Source: Trichomonas vaginalis G3 (Eukaryota; Parabasalia; Trichomonadida; Trichomonadidae). From it: a stretch of 64,000 bases of DNA. Location of the stretch: assembly GCF_026262505.1 (NCBI RefSeq), contig NW_026529249.1, forward strand, positions 1-64,000, given 5' to 3'. The notes beneath the pieces were generated by a model that was not told the DNA's origin, did no database searches, and saw only the letters and a program-made list of their open reading frames with translations. Positions within the stretch are counted from its first letter, which is position 1. Every line of letters begins with the position of its first letter. This document shows positions 30,618 through 39,565 of the stretch, in pieces. Both the position numbers and the translations under genes were made by a program.

Positions 30618-31500
30618 TTTCTGGGGAAAACGATAATTCATTTTTTTTATGGATGAATAGATCGTTTTCCTAGAAAGGACCTCATATCTCTGGCTAAAAA
30701 GAGTGTCAGATCCTAAATAGATTATTGATCTAGTGTACAAATCCAATAAAAAGCCTATTTTTTTGGCTTTTTTGGTGCTCATTTTTTCGAAGATCTACAT
30801 GAATATGGGGAAACCATCGGATTTTTTTGGTTAACCCACATCTTCATGTAGTCTGGACTATCTTTCCTCGAAGGACCTCTTTACGGGTGTAAAAACTCAT
30901 AAAGTTCTCAAAAGATTCATTCTCGATCTCCATGCTGAAAGAATTTACAATAAAAAAGAGATCTACGCATCAAACTACAGCCATAAATGAACTGAACCCC
31001 TAAAGCTCAGCTCTTAGTTTATCAAAAACGTCGAAATCCTTCTCATTGCAATCAAATTTTCTCAATAACTCATAAGAAAAATCGAATTTTGATTAAGCCG
31101 ATGTTATAGGTATCACAAATACTACAAACTTGAGCAATATCGAAATTGCCAGCAAAAGTTTGAAATTGCATTGCTCATATTTGTTTTGTAAACTAAAAAT
31201 CTGCTTATATTATTCATTAATTTTTTATATATTATTCATATACTTTAATAAAAACAATACTATTTCACCTTAAAAATGAATTTCATAAGTCAATATTATT
31301 TTTTTGAAAATGTATCAATTTTCGATTAAAACAACATGAGAATAAAATTTACGCAAAATTATTTTAAAAAATGGTTTTAAAAATTTACAATTGATGAAGA
31401 ATAAGATTGCAAGAAGTTTTGAAGTTTAATTTTAAGAAAAAAAATTCGGATATTATTCATGGATCTAAGTAATCTGATATTTAAAAAAAAAAAAAAAAAA
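30618..31500. other. mariner interior, left of Maverick B
   Basis: No complete gene. 30626-30680 holds an imperfect hairpin (GGAAAACGAT ... ATCGTTTTCC) and 30748-30775 a smaller one (AAAAAGCC ... GGCTTTTT). An imperfect inverted pair CTACATGAATATGGGG / CCCACATCTTCATGTAG lies at 30797-30855. From about 31200 the sequence is AT-rich, ending in a run of about 18 A at the junction with Maverick B. Confidence 0.5.
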
Positions 31501-31640
31501 GGTAGTGGGGCTTCCAGGCACTTCGTGCCCTCTAGCCCCGAAGATGTTTAGTATAAATGAAGTTTTTATTCGGAAAATTGTTAGTCTTCTGGTGTGAATT
31601 CGGAGGACTCTTCTTCTTCCTCCATTGCTTCTGGGAAGAA
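31501..31640. repeat. left terminal repeat of Maverick B
   Basis: GGTAGTGGGGCTTCCAGG, the GGCACTTCGTGCC hairpin, CTCTAGCCCCGAAGATG and TTTAGTATAAATGAAGT. Farther in it holds an inverted copy of the acidic 3' end of the right-end gene, so that gene's end is part of the terminal repeat. 31640-31760 is an AT-rich leader before the methyltransferase. Confidence 0.8.
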
Positions 31641-31760
31641 GCCTTCTTCTGGGTCGAAAACATTATATAATGTTTCACTTTTCACAAATTATATATGTTT
31701 TCATGTTTTGTCACTTTTCTGTCACTTTTCAGGAAAAAACATTTTTATTATTATATATAA

Positions 31761-32579
31761 ATGAATTTTACAAAACCACCGTTACCGTTCTTTGGAAATA
31801 AGGGTAAATGTAAAGATATTATATTGAGAGAACTTAAGAAACTACCGAATGGTCTAACATTTGTAGATTTGTTCGGTGGAAGTTTCTATATATCCCATTT
31901 GTGCCATACAATATTCCCAGACTCAAAGATTATATGCAATGACTTCGACAACTATATGGACCGTCTCAAACATATACCAGACACAAACAATATATTGAAA
32001 GAGTTAAAAGAAAAGATACCTATAGGTAAGATGGAACGTATACCATTAGATAAGAAAAATATTGTGAGAGAGGTTTTGAAAAAAGCAGAATATATAGACT
32101 GGGATAGTATATCTGCTAGACTATTATATAGTGGTGCTATAAGAGTTCATGACATTGAGACACTTATGTCAAAAGTTTTATATCTTAACTATACAAATGT
32201 TTTCAAAGAGGACATAGAAAAATATATTGAGGGTATAGAGTTTGTGAGATGTTATTGGACAGAGTTGTATGAAAAATATAAAGACAAGGAAAATGTTTTC
32301 TTTATAGTGGACCCGCCGTTCTATAACACATGGGATTTTCAATACCAAGTAGACTGGACTTTGAGAGACTCTTTAGAAACTTTAGACGTTATACATAACC
32401 ATCCATGCTTTTACTTTACATCCGATAAAAGTGGTTTGGAAACCGTTATGAGATGGTTAGAGGACATACATGACTATGAGTTTATATATGACAAGATAGA
32501 ATATGAGAGAGGTCCTATAAACCGGAGAAAGTGTCATAACAAAGAAATTTTATTAGTAAGTAAATGTGGTTTGAAATAG
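31761..32579 (+). CDS. adenine-N6 DNA methyltransferase, 272 aa (copy B)
   Basis: D12-class (Dam-like) methyltransferase: PFFGNKGK at 9-16 (the FxGxK SAM-binding start), DLFGGS at 36-41 (motif I) and catalytic DPPF at 184-187. The length is typical of the class. It transfers a methyl group from SAM to adenine N6 in DNA. Maverick-encoded enzymes of this type are a known feature of T. vaginalis, whose genome carries 6-methyladenine. Starts right after TTATTATTATATATAAATG. Its 3' end overlaps the small membrane-protein gene by 16 bp. Looks whole. Confidence 0.9.
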   Translation: MNFTKPPLPFFGNKGKCKDIILRELKKLPNGLTFVDLFGGSFYISHLCHTIFPDSKIICNDFDNYMDRLKHIPDTNNILKELKEKIPIGKMERIPLDKKNIVREVLKKAEYIDWDSISARLLYSGAIRVHDIETLMSKVLYLNYTNVFKEDIEKYIEGIEFVRCYWTELYEKYKDKENVFFIVDPPFYNTWDFQYQVDWTLRDSLETLDVIHNHPCFYFTSDKSGLETVMRWLEDIHDYEFIYDKIEYERGPINRRKCHNKEILLVSKCGLK

Positions 32580-32695
32580 GACTACTTGTTTTAGGTTTTT
32601 TCCATTGTGTCATTTATTTCTTTGACGTGGCAGAAAAGTACAGAGAATATGAAGATGAACCAATGCCTGCAAATGTTCAGTATATGTACTCGTAA
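32564..32695 (+). CDS. small single-TM protein, 43 aa (copy B)
   Basis: MWFEIGLLVLGFFHCVIYFF, then a charged tail ending NVQYMYS. The hydrophobic start could be a membrane anchor. It overlaps the methyltransferase 3' end in another frame by 16 bp, a viral-style compact arrangement. Supported by conservation in copy A. Function unknown. Confidence 0.5.
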   Translation: MWFEIGLLVLGFFHCVIYFFDVAEKYREYEDEPMPANVQYMYS

Positions 32696-32718
32696 GAGAT
32701 ATTTTTATCTAATATTAA

Positions 32719-33081
32719 ATGGACGCACAGAACTTAGCGAATGCACAGCAACCTGGACAACCAAACCCAGAGAATATTCCAAATGAAGTTAGAATACAAA
32801 CTGCAATGGCAAACTATGGTCAAGTGCCAACAGATGTACAAATGCAAACTGCCATGTCAAATGACGCTGCGTTAGGTTTGCCACCATGGTATGCAAATAT
32901 GAGATGGAAAGAGTTTTATACAAACCCTGAAGTGGGATATAAACAACTTTATGCAGATGACGCGAACACAGGAGTTGACCCAGAATATGTTTTCTACCAG
33001 AGGAGAAACAGAATGTATGAGCTCCAGTTAAAGAATGCTATGGAACTCAACAGGAAACGTAAGAGACTAGGCGGACATTAG
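32719..33081 (+). CDS. Q/N-rich Maverick protein, 120 aa (copy B)
   Basis: N-terminal Gln/Asn/Pro-rich segment, two similar units (VRIQTAMANYGQVPTDVQMQ / TAMSNDAALG), a WYANMRW motif and a basic end KRKRLGGH. Preceded by TTTTTATCTAATATTAAATG, close to the sequence at other Maverick starts. No family recognised; possibly a virion protein given its neighbours. Looks whole. Confidence 0.6.
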   Translation: MDAQNLANAQQPGQPNPENIPNEVRIQTAMANYGQVPTDVQMQTAMSNDAALGLPPWYANMRWKEFYTNPEVGYKQLYADDANTGVDPEYVFYQRRNRMYELQLKNAMELNRKRKRLGGH

Positions 33082-33099
33082 ATTTTTACATATAGTAAA

Positions 33100-33342
33100 A
33101 TGGGTTTCTTCAGTAGTATTGGAAACTTCTTTCGAAATGTTGGAAGAGGTATATGGAATGGAATAAAAACCGTAGGAAGAGGAATTTGGAACGGAGTCAA
33201 AAATATTGGTAAAAGAGTAGGTCAGTTCGTTGGTATTATACCTAAAGACCCTGAACCAGAAGAACAAGCTCCTGTTATACAACAACCTGAACCTGCACCA
33301 CAGTCTAGTTGGCAACCAAATCCAACACCTCAACCGTATTAA
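33100..33342 (+). CDS. Gly-rich amphipathic small protein, 80 aa (copy B)
   Basis: MGFFSSIGNFFRNVGRGIWN followed by a second GRGIWNGVKNIGKRVG unit, then a Pro/Gln tail. The paired GRGIWNG repeats should form amphipathic helices that are basic on one face. This resembles membrane-disrupting or DNA-binding minor virion peptides in character, not in proven homology. Convergent with the capsid-like paralog on the minus strand. Looks whole. Confidence 0.55.
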   Translation: MGFFSSIGNFFRNVGRGIWNGIKTVGRGIWNGVKNIGKRVGQFVGIIPKDPEPEEQAPVIQQPEPAPQSSWQPNPTPQPY

Positions 33343-33344
33343 AA

Positions 33345-34193
33345 AATTATATTTTACCGTTCGATAGTAGTTGTATATGAAACTAAGTTCTAAGTAAAAC
33401 GCATGGTATAATGGAATTATTCTTTTTCTTCCATCTGTAGTAAACCATACTTGAAAGTCTGAAATACTTCCACTTGGTGGTTCGTATAACTTTGTAGGTT
33501 TTTCGTAAAAGTCATTTGCCAAGCATAAGAAAGAGTTTTGGGCGCCAGAAAATGAAGCATGAACAATAATAGCATCTTGGTCGAAAACATTTTCATATGT
33601 TCCATTAGGGTTTTCGACTTCATAAAAGTCTGGGTGTACTGGATATGCTGCAGGCTGATTTAACATCCTCATAAATCTATACCATGCCAAGTTGTTATAT
33701 TTTGTAGAAATATAAACGTTTTCTCCAAGGTCTTCTATTCTATTGATTTTAACAGTTGCATTTTTCCTGTCATAAATAATATCGAGATGGTACTCTCCCT
33801 CGTCAATGTTATACTGGTTTGCATATTCGATATAGATATCGTTTATTTTTTCTTGAAAAGCTTGAAGAGTTGTTTCTAAGTTTACAAGCAAACTAACTTG
33901 TAAAAGTTTTCCCTGTTCAAATTTCTCATACATACGTTTTTCTTTGTTATAGTATCGAACTTCAAAACCGACCGTAAATGGGAAACCATGTATGGCTTCT
34001 GAAATGAACTTCATTCTACGAAAGCCAATAGCTTTTGTGACGGATGGGTCTCTTAACCATCTTAATGGGTAGTCAAAACGATAGCCTTCATGCTTTACGG
34101 TATCTGTCTCAAACTTTTGACCGACATTAGTAAAAGTTCATCTAATGGTTTAGTTGTAGCAACTCTTGAATTTTCTTTTTCTATTGAAAGCAT
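33345..34193 (-). pseudogene. capsid-like paralog 1 (copy B, lightly broken)
   Basis: Starts MLSIEKENSRVATTKPLDE-like next to an 18-bp divergent promoter shared with the fibre gene, and ends in SDFQVWFTTDG ... LELSFIYNY. Paralogous over its whole length to 37885-38745 on the other strand: both have (Y)RFDYP(L/I)RWL, NVFD, HASFS and FLC(L/I) blocks in the same order. Likely a beta-rich structural protein. Lightly broken. Confidence 0.6.
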
Positions 34194-34211
34194 ATTTTAT
34201 CTAGAATAAAA
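34194..34211. promoter_or_regulatory. 18-bp bidirectional promoter (copy B)
   Basis: ATTTTATCTAGAATAAAA, identical to 2375-2392 in copy A, between divergent ATGs of the capsid-like paralog and the fibre gene. The core CTAGAATAAAA is shared with 50039-50056. Confidence 0.5.
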
Positions 34212-35597
34212 ATGTCGAAAGATATTGCTTCCATGAGAGAAATACAACACAACCGACAACTCATTATGCAAGCTCTAAATAAGAACACAACAAACTTTTC
34301 AAACTATTCTAAGATATCTGAGTCATTGAAAGAAGGAAACTTAAAACTGACATTAAACCCAATGACAGATGAGTTTCTATTTCAAGACAAGAAGAACAAT
34401 ACTGTCTGTATAAATCCAACAAAAGGAACTTTAAACGAGAAACCTATAAATGAACTTCTTTTGAAAGCAGATGTTGACAACAAAGCTGACAAAGAATATG
34501 TAGACGATGCAATAGCAAAAGAAGAAGAAAGAGCTAACAATGCTTATGCAACAAAAGAACATACTCATCCTGAACTAGCAGACAAAACATATGTTGACAA
34601 TAAAATGTCAAGTGAAGTGACAAGAGCTGAAAACGAATATTCTAAAAAGACTCATACACATTCTATATCTGAAATAACAGACTTAAACGTTAGCCTTGAA
34701 AAGAAAGCGGATGAGGAATATGTGGCTAGTAAGTTAGAGAAGAAAGCGGATAAGGAATATGTGGATGAAAAAGATAAAGAAATTATAGAAAGGGTTGACT
34801 GGTACCATGAATGGACATCGGAGACTTTTAAAGTTAAAGCTGATACAGGATGGGTTTCAGGATGTTTAGACCTTAAAGCAGATAAAACTTATGTTAACGA
34901 TGAGTTAGAGAAGAAAGCAAATAAGACTCATACACATACAAGTTTTACAACTGTTAGAGCAGACGACATAATACTGAACTTTGACCTTGGTTCAAGTGCA
35001 CCTTTAGAGAATCCGAGTACAAGCGTAAAAGATACTCTTAACAATTTAGATAAGAGTTGCAGGAACATTGAAAGTCATGCCAGAAACTTTGAAGCATATG
35101 AACTACCAGCAATGTTAGATAAAAAGGCTGACAAAACAGAGCTTCAAACATTAAAGACAGAAATACTTCAAACATTATATCCTATAGGCTCTATTTATAC
35201 GTCAATGAACTCTACCAGACCAGAAGTAGTACTTGGTTTTGGAACTTGGACTCAAATAGTCGACAGGTTTTTGTATTGTGCAAACTCTTCAAAGGAAACA
35301 GGTGGAAGTAAAACGATTTCAGGTGAAAATCTACCTGCACACAGTCACTACATAGATTTAAGTACATCTCAAGCAGGTTGGCATAAGCATAAATTTTGGG
35401 ATTGGTCAGCAATGAAAAAAGGTAAAGGATATGATGTTAAAGACGACGTTCAGTTTGCTATAAATTGTTTCTGGGGTAACACTCAGGGAGATGGAAACCA
35501 TACACATCGCGTTTCAGGATATACGCAAACAACGGGACAAAGTAAAGACTACATGCCACCTTACATGACAGTTTACGCATGGTATAGAATTGCTTAG
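34212..35597 (+). CDS. phage-collar-like fibre protein, 461 aa (copy B)
   Basis: Same length and architecture as 2393-3778: an N-terminal anchor (MSKDIASMREIQHNRQLIMQ), a stalk of about ten ADK(E/T)YV/EKKADK units, and a collar-like tip with LYPIGSIYTS, FGTWTQIVDRF and HSHYI ... HTHRV His motifs. Differences from copy A concentrate in the stalk. A bacteriophage-type tip on a eukaryotic element suggests receptor binding. Looks whole. Confidence 0.8.
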   Translation: MSKDIASMREIQHNRQLIMQALNKNTTNFSNYSKISESLKEGNLKLTLNPMTDEFLFQDKKNNTVCINPTKGTLNEKPINELLLKADVDNKADKEYVDDAIAKEEERANNAYATKEHTHPELADKTYVDNKMSSEVTRAENEYSKKTHTHSISEITDLNVSLEKKADEEYVASKLEKKADKEYVDEKDKEIIERVDWYHEWTSETFKVKADTGWVSGCLDLKADKTYVNDELEKKANKTHTHTSFTTVRADDIILNFDLGSSAPLENPSTSVKDTLNNLDKSCRNIESHARNFEAYELPAMLDKKADKTELQTLKTEILQTLYPIGSIYTSMNSTRPEVVLGFGTWTQIVDRFLYCANSSKETGGSKTISGENLPAHSHYIDLSTSQAGWHKHKFWDWSAMKKGKGYDVKDDVQFAINCFWGNTQGDGNHTHRVSGYTQTTGQSKDYMPPYMTVYAWYRIA

Positions 35598-36553
35598 TCG
35601 TCATTTTCAACTTCTTTAGCATATTCGTCAGGAGTTGTCTTATATTTGTTAGGAACTGTCTTTGAAAGTATACCACCTTGAACTTTGACAAGTTTGAAAC
35701 GAGGTCTGGCAATAGTAGTTTTATCTTCTGCTTGCAGTGTGTACATTTTGCCATGTTTGCCTAAAACTTCATAATATTCTCTTGTATACTTTCTTCTATT
35801 TTTACGAACACGAATGTGAGTACCTGTCGGGTTCCCATTGTTGTCATAGTCAATAGTATTTTCATATGGGTCGCGTTTAGGTATTTCTATTTTTACTTTG
35901 TCACCTTTCTGAAGTTTGAAGCCCGGCATTCTTTCTTGTTTGTCTCTTTTGACTAAATTATTAAATATATAGTCTTTCTCTAAGTCAGGGTTGTTTTTCA
36001 TTTCTTCGGGGGAGTGGTTTCCCAAACCTTTTTGTTTACGGCTATTGTAAATATTTAAAACTTGTCTCATCTTTGCCATGGAGAAGTGTCTATATTTGTC
36101 GTCATATGACATTTCATTTGCTTCACCACCTTGTGGTTGGTTTAAGTCTCTTAACATTTTTATACAACCGTCAATGACACCAAGAGCAGAATGGTTTTGG
36201 TCGACAATGAAATATTGGTTTACATTTTTTGAACGCAGATAGTTTTTTACATCATCTGATTTGAAAGAACTTTCACAGTCAGATGTCAGTTTTGTTGGAT
36301 GGTATTTGTCAACGAATATTGTCAAAGCAGTTTTCACATCTAAAATATTTTTGGACCATAATGGTATGGCTTCACAGTATCTTGTGTTTTGACCGACAAA
36401 TATTAGCCAGTATGGTGGTCCATCTGTTCTAACTCTCGGAATGTTTTCCAAGATATCCATAAACCAAGCATTTGGTGTTGAACTAAAGATTTTTATCATG
36501 AGTGCTTTCTTTGTCGCTTTAGAAACATAGGGGTCCTTGTTTGGATTCGTCAT
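35594..36553 (-). CDS. rve-type integrase, 319 aa (copy B)
   Basis: Retrovirus-like integrase core of the Maverick type: acidic catalytic positions at D33 (WFMDILENIP) and D92 (TSDCESSF) and a third acidic position near 128 (HSALGVIDGC). The C-terminal basic domain (residues ~205-300) resembles SH3/chromo-like DNA-binding tails. It joins element ends to target DNA. Its 3' end overlaps the end of the fibre gene by 4 bp; head to head with the amphipathic gene at 36571. Looks whole. Confidence 0.85.
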   Translation of the reverse strand: MTNPNKDPYVSKATKKALMIKIFSSTPNAWFMDILENIPRVRTDGPPYWLIFVGQNTRYCEAIPLWSKNILDVKTALTIFVDKYHPTKLTSDCESSFKSDDVKNYLRSKNVNQYFIVDQNHSALGVIDGCIKMLRDLNQPQGGEANEMSYDDKYRHFSMAKMRQVLNIYNSRKQKGLGNHSPEEMKNNPDLEKDYIFNNLVKRDKQERMPGFKLQKGDKVKIEIPKRDPYENTIDYDNNGNPTGTHIRVRKNRRKYTREYYEVLGKHGKMYTLQAEDKTTIARPRFKLVKVQGGILSKTVPNKYKTTPDEYAKEVENDD

Positions 36554-36570
36554 TTTTTATCCTATAAGAA

Positions 36571-36972
36571 ATGAGTTTATTTGGCGCATTAGCAGGAGTT
36601 GCATCCAGATTTTTACCCGCAGTGGGAACAATAGCCAGAGGTGCATTTGGAATTGGAAGGAAGATTTTGAGTACATTAGGTATACTGAAAGAGAAAGCAC
36701 AACCTATTATACAAACTGTACAGAAAGGTTGGGATGTAGCACGAGATGCAACAAATCTTATTCCAAATCCTGAAACAAGAGGAAAAGTTCAAGGATGGAT
36801 GGACAATGTAGGAAGACAAGCAGGAAACTATTATAACAAAGCAAATGACTACTATAACCAAGCAGGACACTATATGGACCAAGGTGAAAGATTCTTTAAC
36901 AGAGGATATAACCATGCACAACAATGGGTAAACAATAACCAACCTCAACCGCCTCAAACGTGGGGAATGTAA
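36571..36972 (+). CDS. amphipathic small virion-like protein, 133 aa (copy B)
   Basis: Hydrophobic Ala/Gly N-terminus (LFGALAGVASRFLPAVGTIA), a helical middle (KAQPIIQTVQKGWDVARDA) and a Tyr/Asn/Gln-rich C-terminus with repeated YYN motifs, ending PPQTWGM. Comparable in character to the adenovirus pVI type of membrane-lytic minor capsid proteins, inferred from composition only. Only 17 bp separate its ATG from the integrase start. Looks whole. Confidence 0.6.
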   Translation: MSLFGALAGVASRFLPAVGTIARGAFGIGRKILSTLGILKEKAQPIIQTVQKGWDVARDATNLIPNPETRGKVQGWMDNVGRQAGNYYNKANDYYNQAGHYMDQGERFFNRGYNHAQQWVNNNQPQPPQTWGM

Positions 36973-36991
36973 AGTTTTTTACTGAGATGAA

Positions 36992-37117
36992 ATGAACAAT
37001 ACAGCATTGAGACAAATGGGTTCAAGATGGATTTGTCGACTTCCAGCAGTTACACAACGTGTTTGTCAAGTTCTTCCTATACCTCAGGAAGTTTTAGACC
37101 GACTTAAAAAAACCTAA
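36992..37117 (+). CDS. small conserved Maverick protein, 41 aa
   Basis: MNNTALRQMGSRWICRLP..., preceded by TTTTTTACTGAGATGAA, which also precedes the next gene (37165). Conserved in copy A, where the frame extends further, so the true end is uncertain. Function unknown. Confidence 0.45.
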   Translation: MNNTALRQMGSRWICRLPAVTQRVCQVLPIPQEVLDRLKKT

Positions 37118-37164
37118 ACAACCAGTTGAAAACAAACCAAACTAAATTTTTTTACTGAGATGAA

Positions 37165-37749
37165 ATGACCGAAGAAGTTGAAACGGTAGATTTGACACCA
37201 CAAACAAAAAGTTCAGAACCATTGTCAAAACCTGTCAAAGAACTTACAGATGAAGAGAAAAATTCAATAATAGAAAGTGCCAGGTCTGGAAATACAAACC
37301 CTAACTACAAAGTCACTTTTCATAAAAATGGAACGGCTAGTATCTCAAAAAAGAAACAGACTCTCACAAATAAAATATTGAAGTCTGAAGGAGCTTTCGA
37401 GACAACAGATGGAAAAGTTTACTTCACTGACCAACAGTTCATTATAGAACATCTCATTGACTTAGAGTCGAAATATTCTAAACTTTACAACAAACACAAA
37501 AAGTTGAAAGGAAAACAAAAACAAATGGCATATGATATTTATGAAGATGTTGACGACACAACTGTTCCTGCAAGTGAAGTAAAGTCAGAGGAACCGAAAA
37601 GTGACGAAAAACCGATAGAAGAAGAAAAACCAAAAACTGAAGATAAACCAAAACCAAAGTTTAGTTTCCAAACTAAACCAAGTCAACCTTCATTAGCTGG
37701 TATGGGTTGGCGTCAAAGACTTATGGCAGCAGGCGGTTATGTAAAGTAA
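37165..37749 (+). CDS. acidic/Lys-rich coiled-coil protein, 194 aa (copy B)
   Basis: Thr/Glu-rich start, a compact part (NPNYKVTFHKNGTASISKK), a helix with YSKLYNKHKKLKGKQKQ, a disordered Pro-Glu-Lys stretch and a conserved end WRQRLMAAGGYVK. No family recognised. Sits in the run of small genes between integrase and capsid-like paralog 2. Looks whole. Confidence 0.6.
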   Translation: MTEEVETVDLTPQTKSSEPLSKPVKELTDEEKNSIIESARSGNTNPNYKVTFHKNGTASISKKKQTLTNKILKSEGAFETTDGKVYFTDQQFIIEHLIDLESKYSKLYNKHKKLKGKQKQMAYDIYEDVDDTTVPASEVKSEEPKSDEKPIEEEKPKTEDKPKPKFSFQTKPSQPSLAGMGWRQRLMAAGGYVK

Positions 37750-37779
37750 AGAAAAAAATATTTTTTTATTTTATTTGAA

Positions 37780-37884
37780 ATGTACGCTGAGTTTGTTGGA
37801 GAAGACCATTGGGAAACTTGTTTGTTAGATGAGAAATATGAAATGGCATACCATTTTAAAACAATATATTTTTACATATATTAA
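37780..37884 (+). CDS. tiny conserved ORF, 34 aa (copy B)
   Basis: Same length as in copy A (6251-6355). Stop TAA and the next ATG are adjacent. Could be a leader peptide or an untranslated leader. Confidence 0.35.
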   Translation: MYAEFVGEDHWETCLLDEKYEMAYHFKTIYFYIY

Positions 37885-38745
37885 ATGCTTCAGGTTGAAA
37901 AACAAAGAACAAAAGTAGCAGATACAAAACCATTAGACTATATCTTTACAAATGCTGGTAGGACAATATCAGATGAAGAAATTTCATCCCGAGCATACAG
38001 GTTTGACTATCCAATTCGTTGGCTTCAAAGTCCTTCAGATGCAAAGGCAATAGCATTTAGAAGAGTTTTGTTTTCAAATAGAACTAACGCATTTATGTTC
38101 GCAGTATATTTTCATGGGTAGTATAAAGGTTCTGATGGTCTAATAGACAAATTTGACGAAATGAGAATCTTTACAGTTCGTTCAGACGAAAGTCTTGAGA
38201 AAACTCTAAATGACTTTCAAACTCAAATGAACAAATATTATTGGGAATTTCAAGAAAAATACGACTCTTTACTAAATGGAACATACTATCTGAAACTAGA
38301 ATATGACAAGATGAACTCCACCGTTTCATTTCAAAAGATTGAAATTAACCCTCCAAGAGATACAGAGTTTTTATTTTGGAAAGTAGACAAACGTTCTTGG
38401 GCACAATTTCTTCGGTTACTAAACCAGAACGAACCATTACCACCAGATGGTCCATTTAAATTTATACTTCCACCAGCAGATTTGACAGTTTATAGAAACG
38501 TGTTTGACCCTCAAAATGTTATGTGTCATGCAAGTTTCAGTTCAAGCAACAATAGTTTTCTATGTATTGGTAAGGACTTTTATGACTTTGCTTCTAAATT
38601 CTACGAACCACCTAGTAACAGTTTCTCTGACTTTCAAGTTTGGTTCACAACAAATGGTGTGCAACATATTATTCCATTGTACTATGACTTTTATCTCGAA
38701 TTGTCTTTCATATATAACTACGGAAAAGTGCTGAAAAAGTATTGA
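37885..38745 (+). pseudogene. capsid-like paralog 2 (copy B, lightly broken)
   Basis: MLQVEKQRTKVADTKPLDY..., with YRFDYPIRWLQSPSDAKAI, NVFDPQNV, HASFSSSNNSFLC and SDFQVWFTTNG blocks. Paralogous to the minus-strand gene at 33345-34193. Likely structural. Preceded by TTTTTACATATATTAAATG. Lightly broken. Confidence 0.6.
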
Positions 38746-38766
38746 AAAATAATGTTTATGTTAGCA

Positions 38767-38780
38767 TGTTAGATCTAACA
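38767..38780. promoter_or_regulatory. AGATCT-centred palindromic site
   Basis: TGTTAGATCTAACA directly after capsid-like paralog 2, at the same place as 7243-7256 in copy A. It marks the border between the conserved block and the accessory block, beyond which the two copies carry different repeats. Confidence 0.6.
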
Positions 38781-39223
38781 CGTACTGCTTCAGAACAATA
38801 TTTGTACTGCTTCAGAACAATATTTGTACTGCTTCAGAACAATATTTGTACTGCTTCAGAACAATATTTGTACTTTTTCAGAACAATACTTGTACTGTTT
38901 CAGAACAATACTTGTACTTTTTCAGAACAATACTTGTACTGTTTCAGAACAATACTTGTACTTTTTCAGAACAAGACTTGAACTTTTTCAGAACAAATTT
39001 CCCGTAAAAGCTCTCAATTTGTGAGAAAAATTTTCTGTTTCAGAACAATATTTGTACTGTTTCAGAACAATATTTGTACTGTTTCAGAACAATATTTGTA
39101 CTGTTTCAGAACAATATTTGTACTGTTTCAGAACAATATTTGTACTGTTTCAGAACAAGACTTGCACTGCTTCAGAACAATATTTGTACTGCTTCAGAAC
39201 AATATTTGTACTGTTTCAGAACA
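38781..39223 (+). repeat. 22-bp TACTGTTTCAGAACAATATT repeat tract
   Basis: About 20 copies of a 22-bp unit, TACTG(T/C)TTCAGAACAATATT plus TG, with variants in which CTG becomes CTT or ATATT becomes ATACT. The last copy runs into the ATG of the proline-rich gene at 39224. 22 bp is not a multiple of three, so the tract is unlikely to code. Absent from copy A at this place. Confidence 0.85.
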
Positions 39224-39565
39224 ATGTCCGACGTACCACCAACCGAGTCCATTCCCAAACCAGAGGAACCTAAAGCACCAGCCCCTGCACCTCAGTTCCA
39301 GCAAGTACCTCCACCAAATTACTATCAATTTCCACCTCAAGGTTACTACCCACCACAAGGCTTCCCGAACTACCCTCCTCTGCCTATGCCTTACTTCCCC
39401 AACCCTTGGATGTTCCAGCAAGCTCCACCCCAGCAATTCCAATCTCAATCCAAATCGAAGAGAGACCAAGAGTTCGAAGAAGGTCTGAACCGCTTACGCA
39501 AAGAGTATGCCACAGCTCCAATTGAGAGAAAGTTGTTCCCGGACCAAAAATATATTTTAGGGTAG
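39224..39565 (+). CDS. proline-rich protein, 113 aa
   Basis: Starts MSDVPPTESIPKPEEPKAPA and has a PPNYYQFPPQGYYPPQGFPN tract, then a helical charged end (KSKRDQEFEEGLNRLRKEYA). The start resembles the short frame MTDVPLPECLPKPEEPTAPA at 12673 and 45205, which also follows a 22-bp repeat tract of unrelated sequence. Pro/Tyr/Gln composition suggests a disordered virion or adaptor protein. Its end is followed by a GGTGAGATCTCACC site. Confidence 0.55.
   Translation: MSDVPPTESIPKPEEPKAPAPAPQFQQVPPPNYYQFPPQGYYPPQGFPNYPPLPMPYFPNPWMFQQAPPQQFQSQSKSKRDQEFEEGLNRLRKEYATAPIERKLFPDQKYILG

Noticed and set aside
31483-31500. A run as a poly(A) tail of a retroposed copy
   Set aside because: Mirrored as a T run at the other end and repeated before element C, so it belongs with the inverted ends and not a retroposition tail.
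38781-39223. Frames such as YCFRTIFVLFQNNICTVSEQ through the 22-bp repeats
   Set aside because: A 22-bp period gives open frames by chance in all three phases; no unique sequence supports coding.
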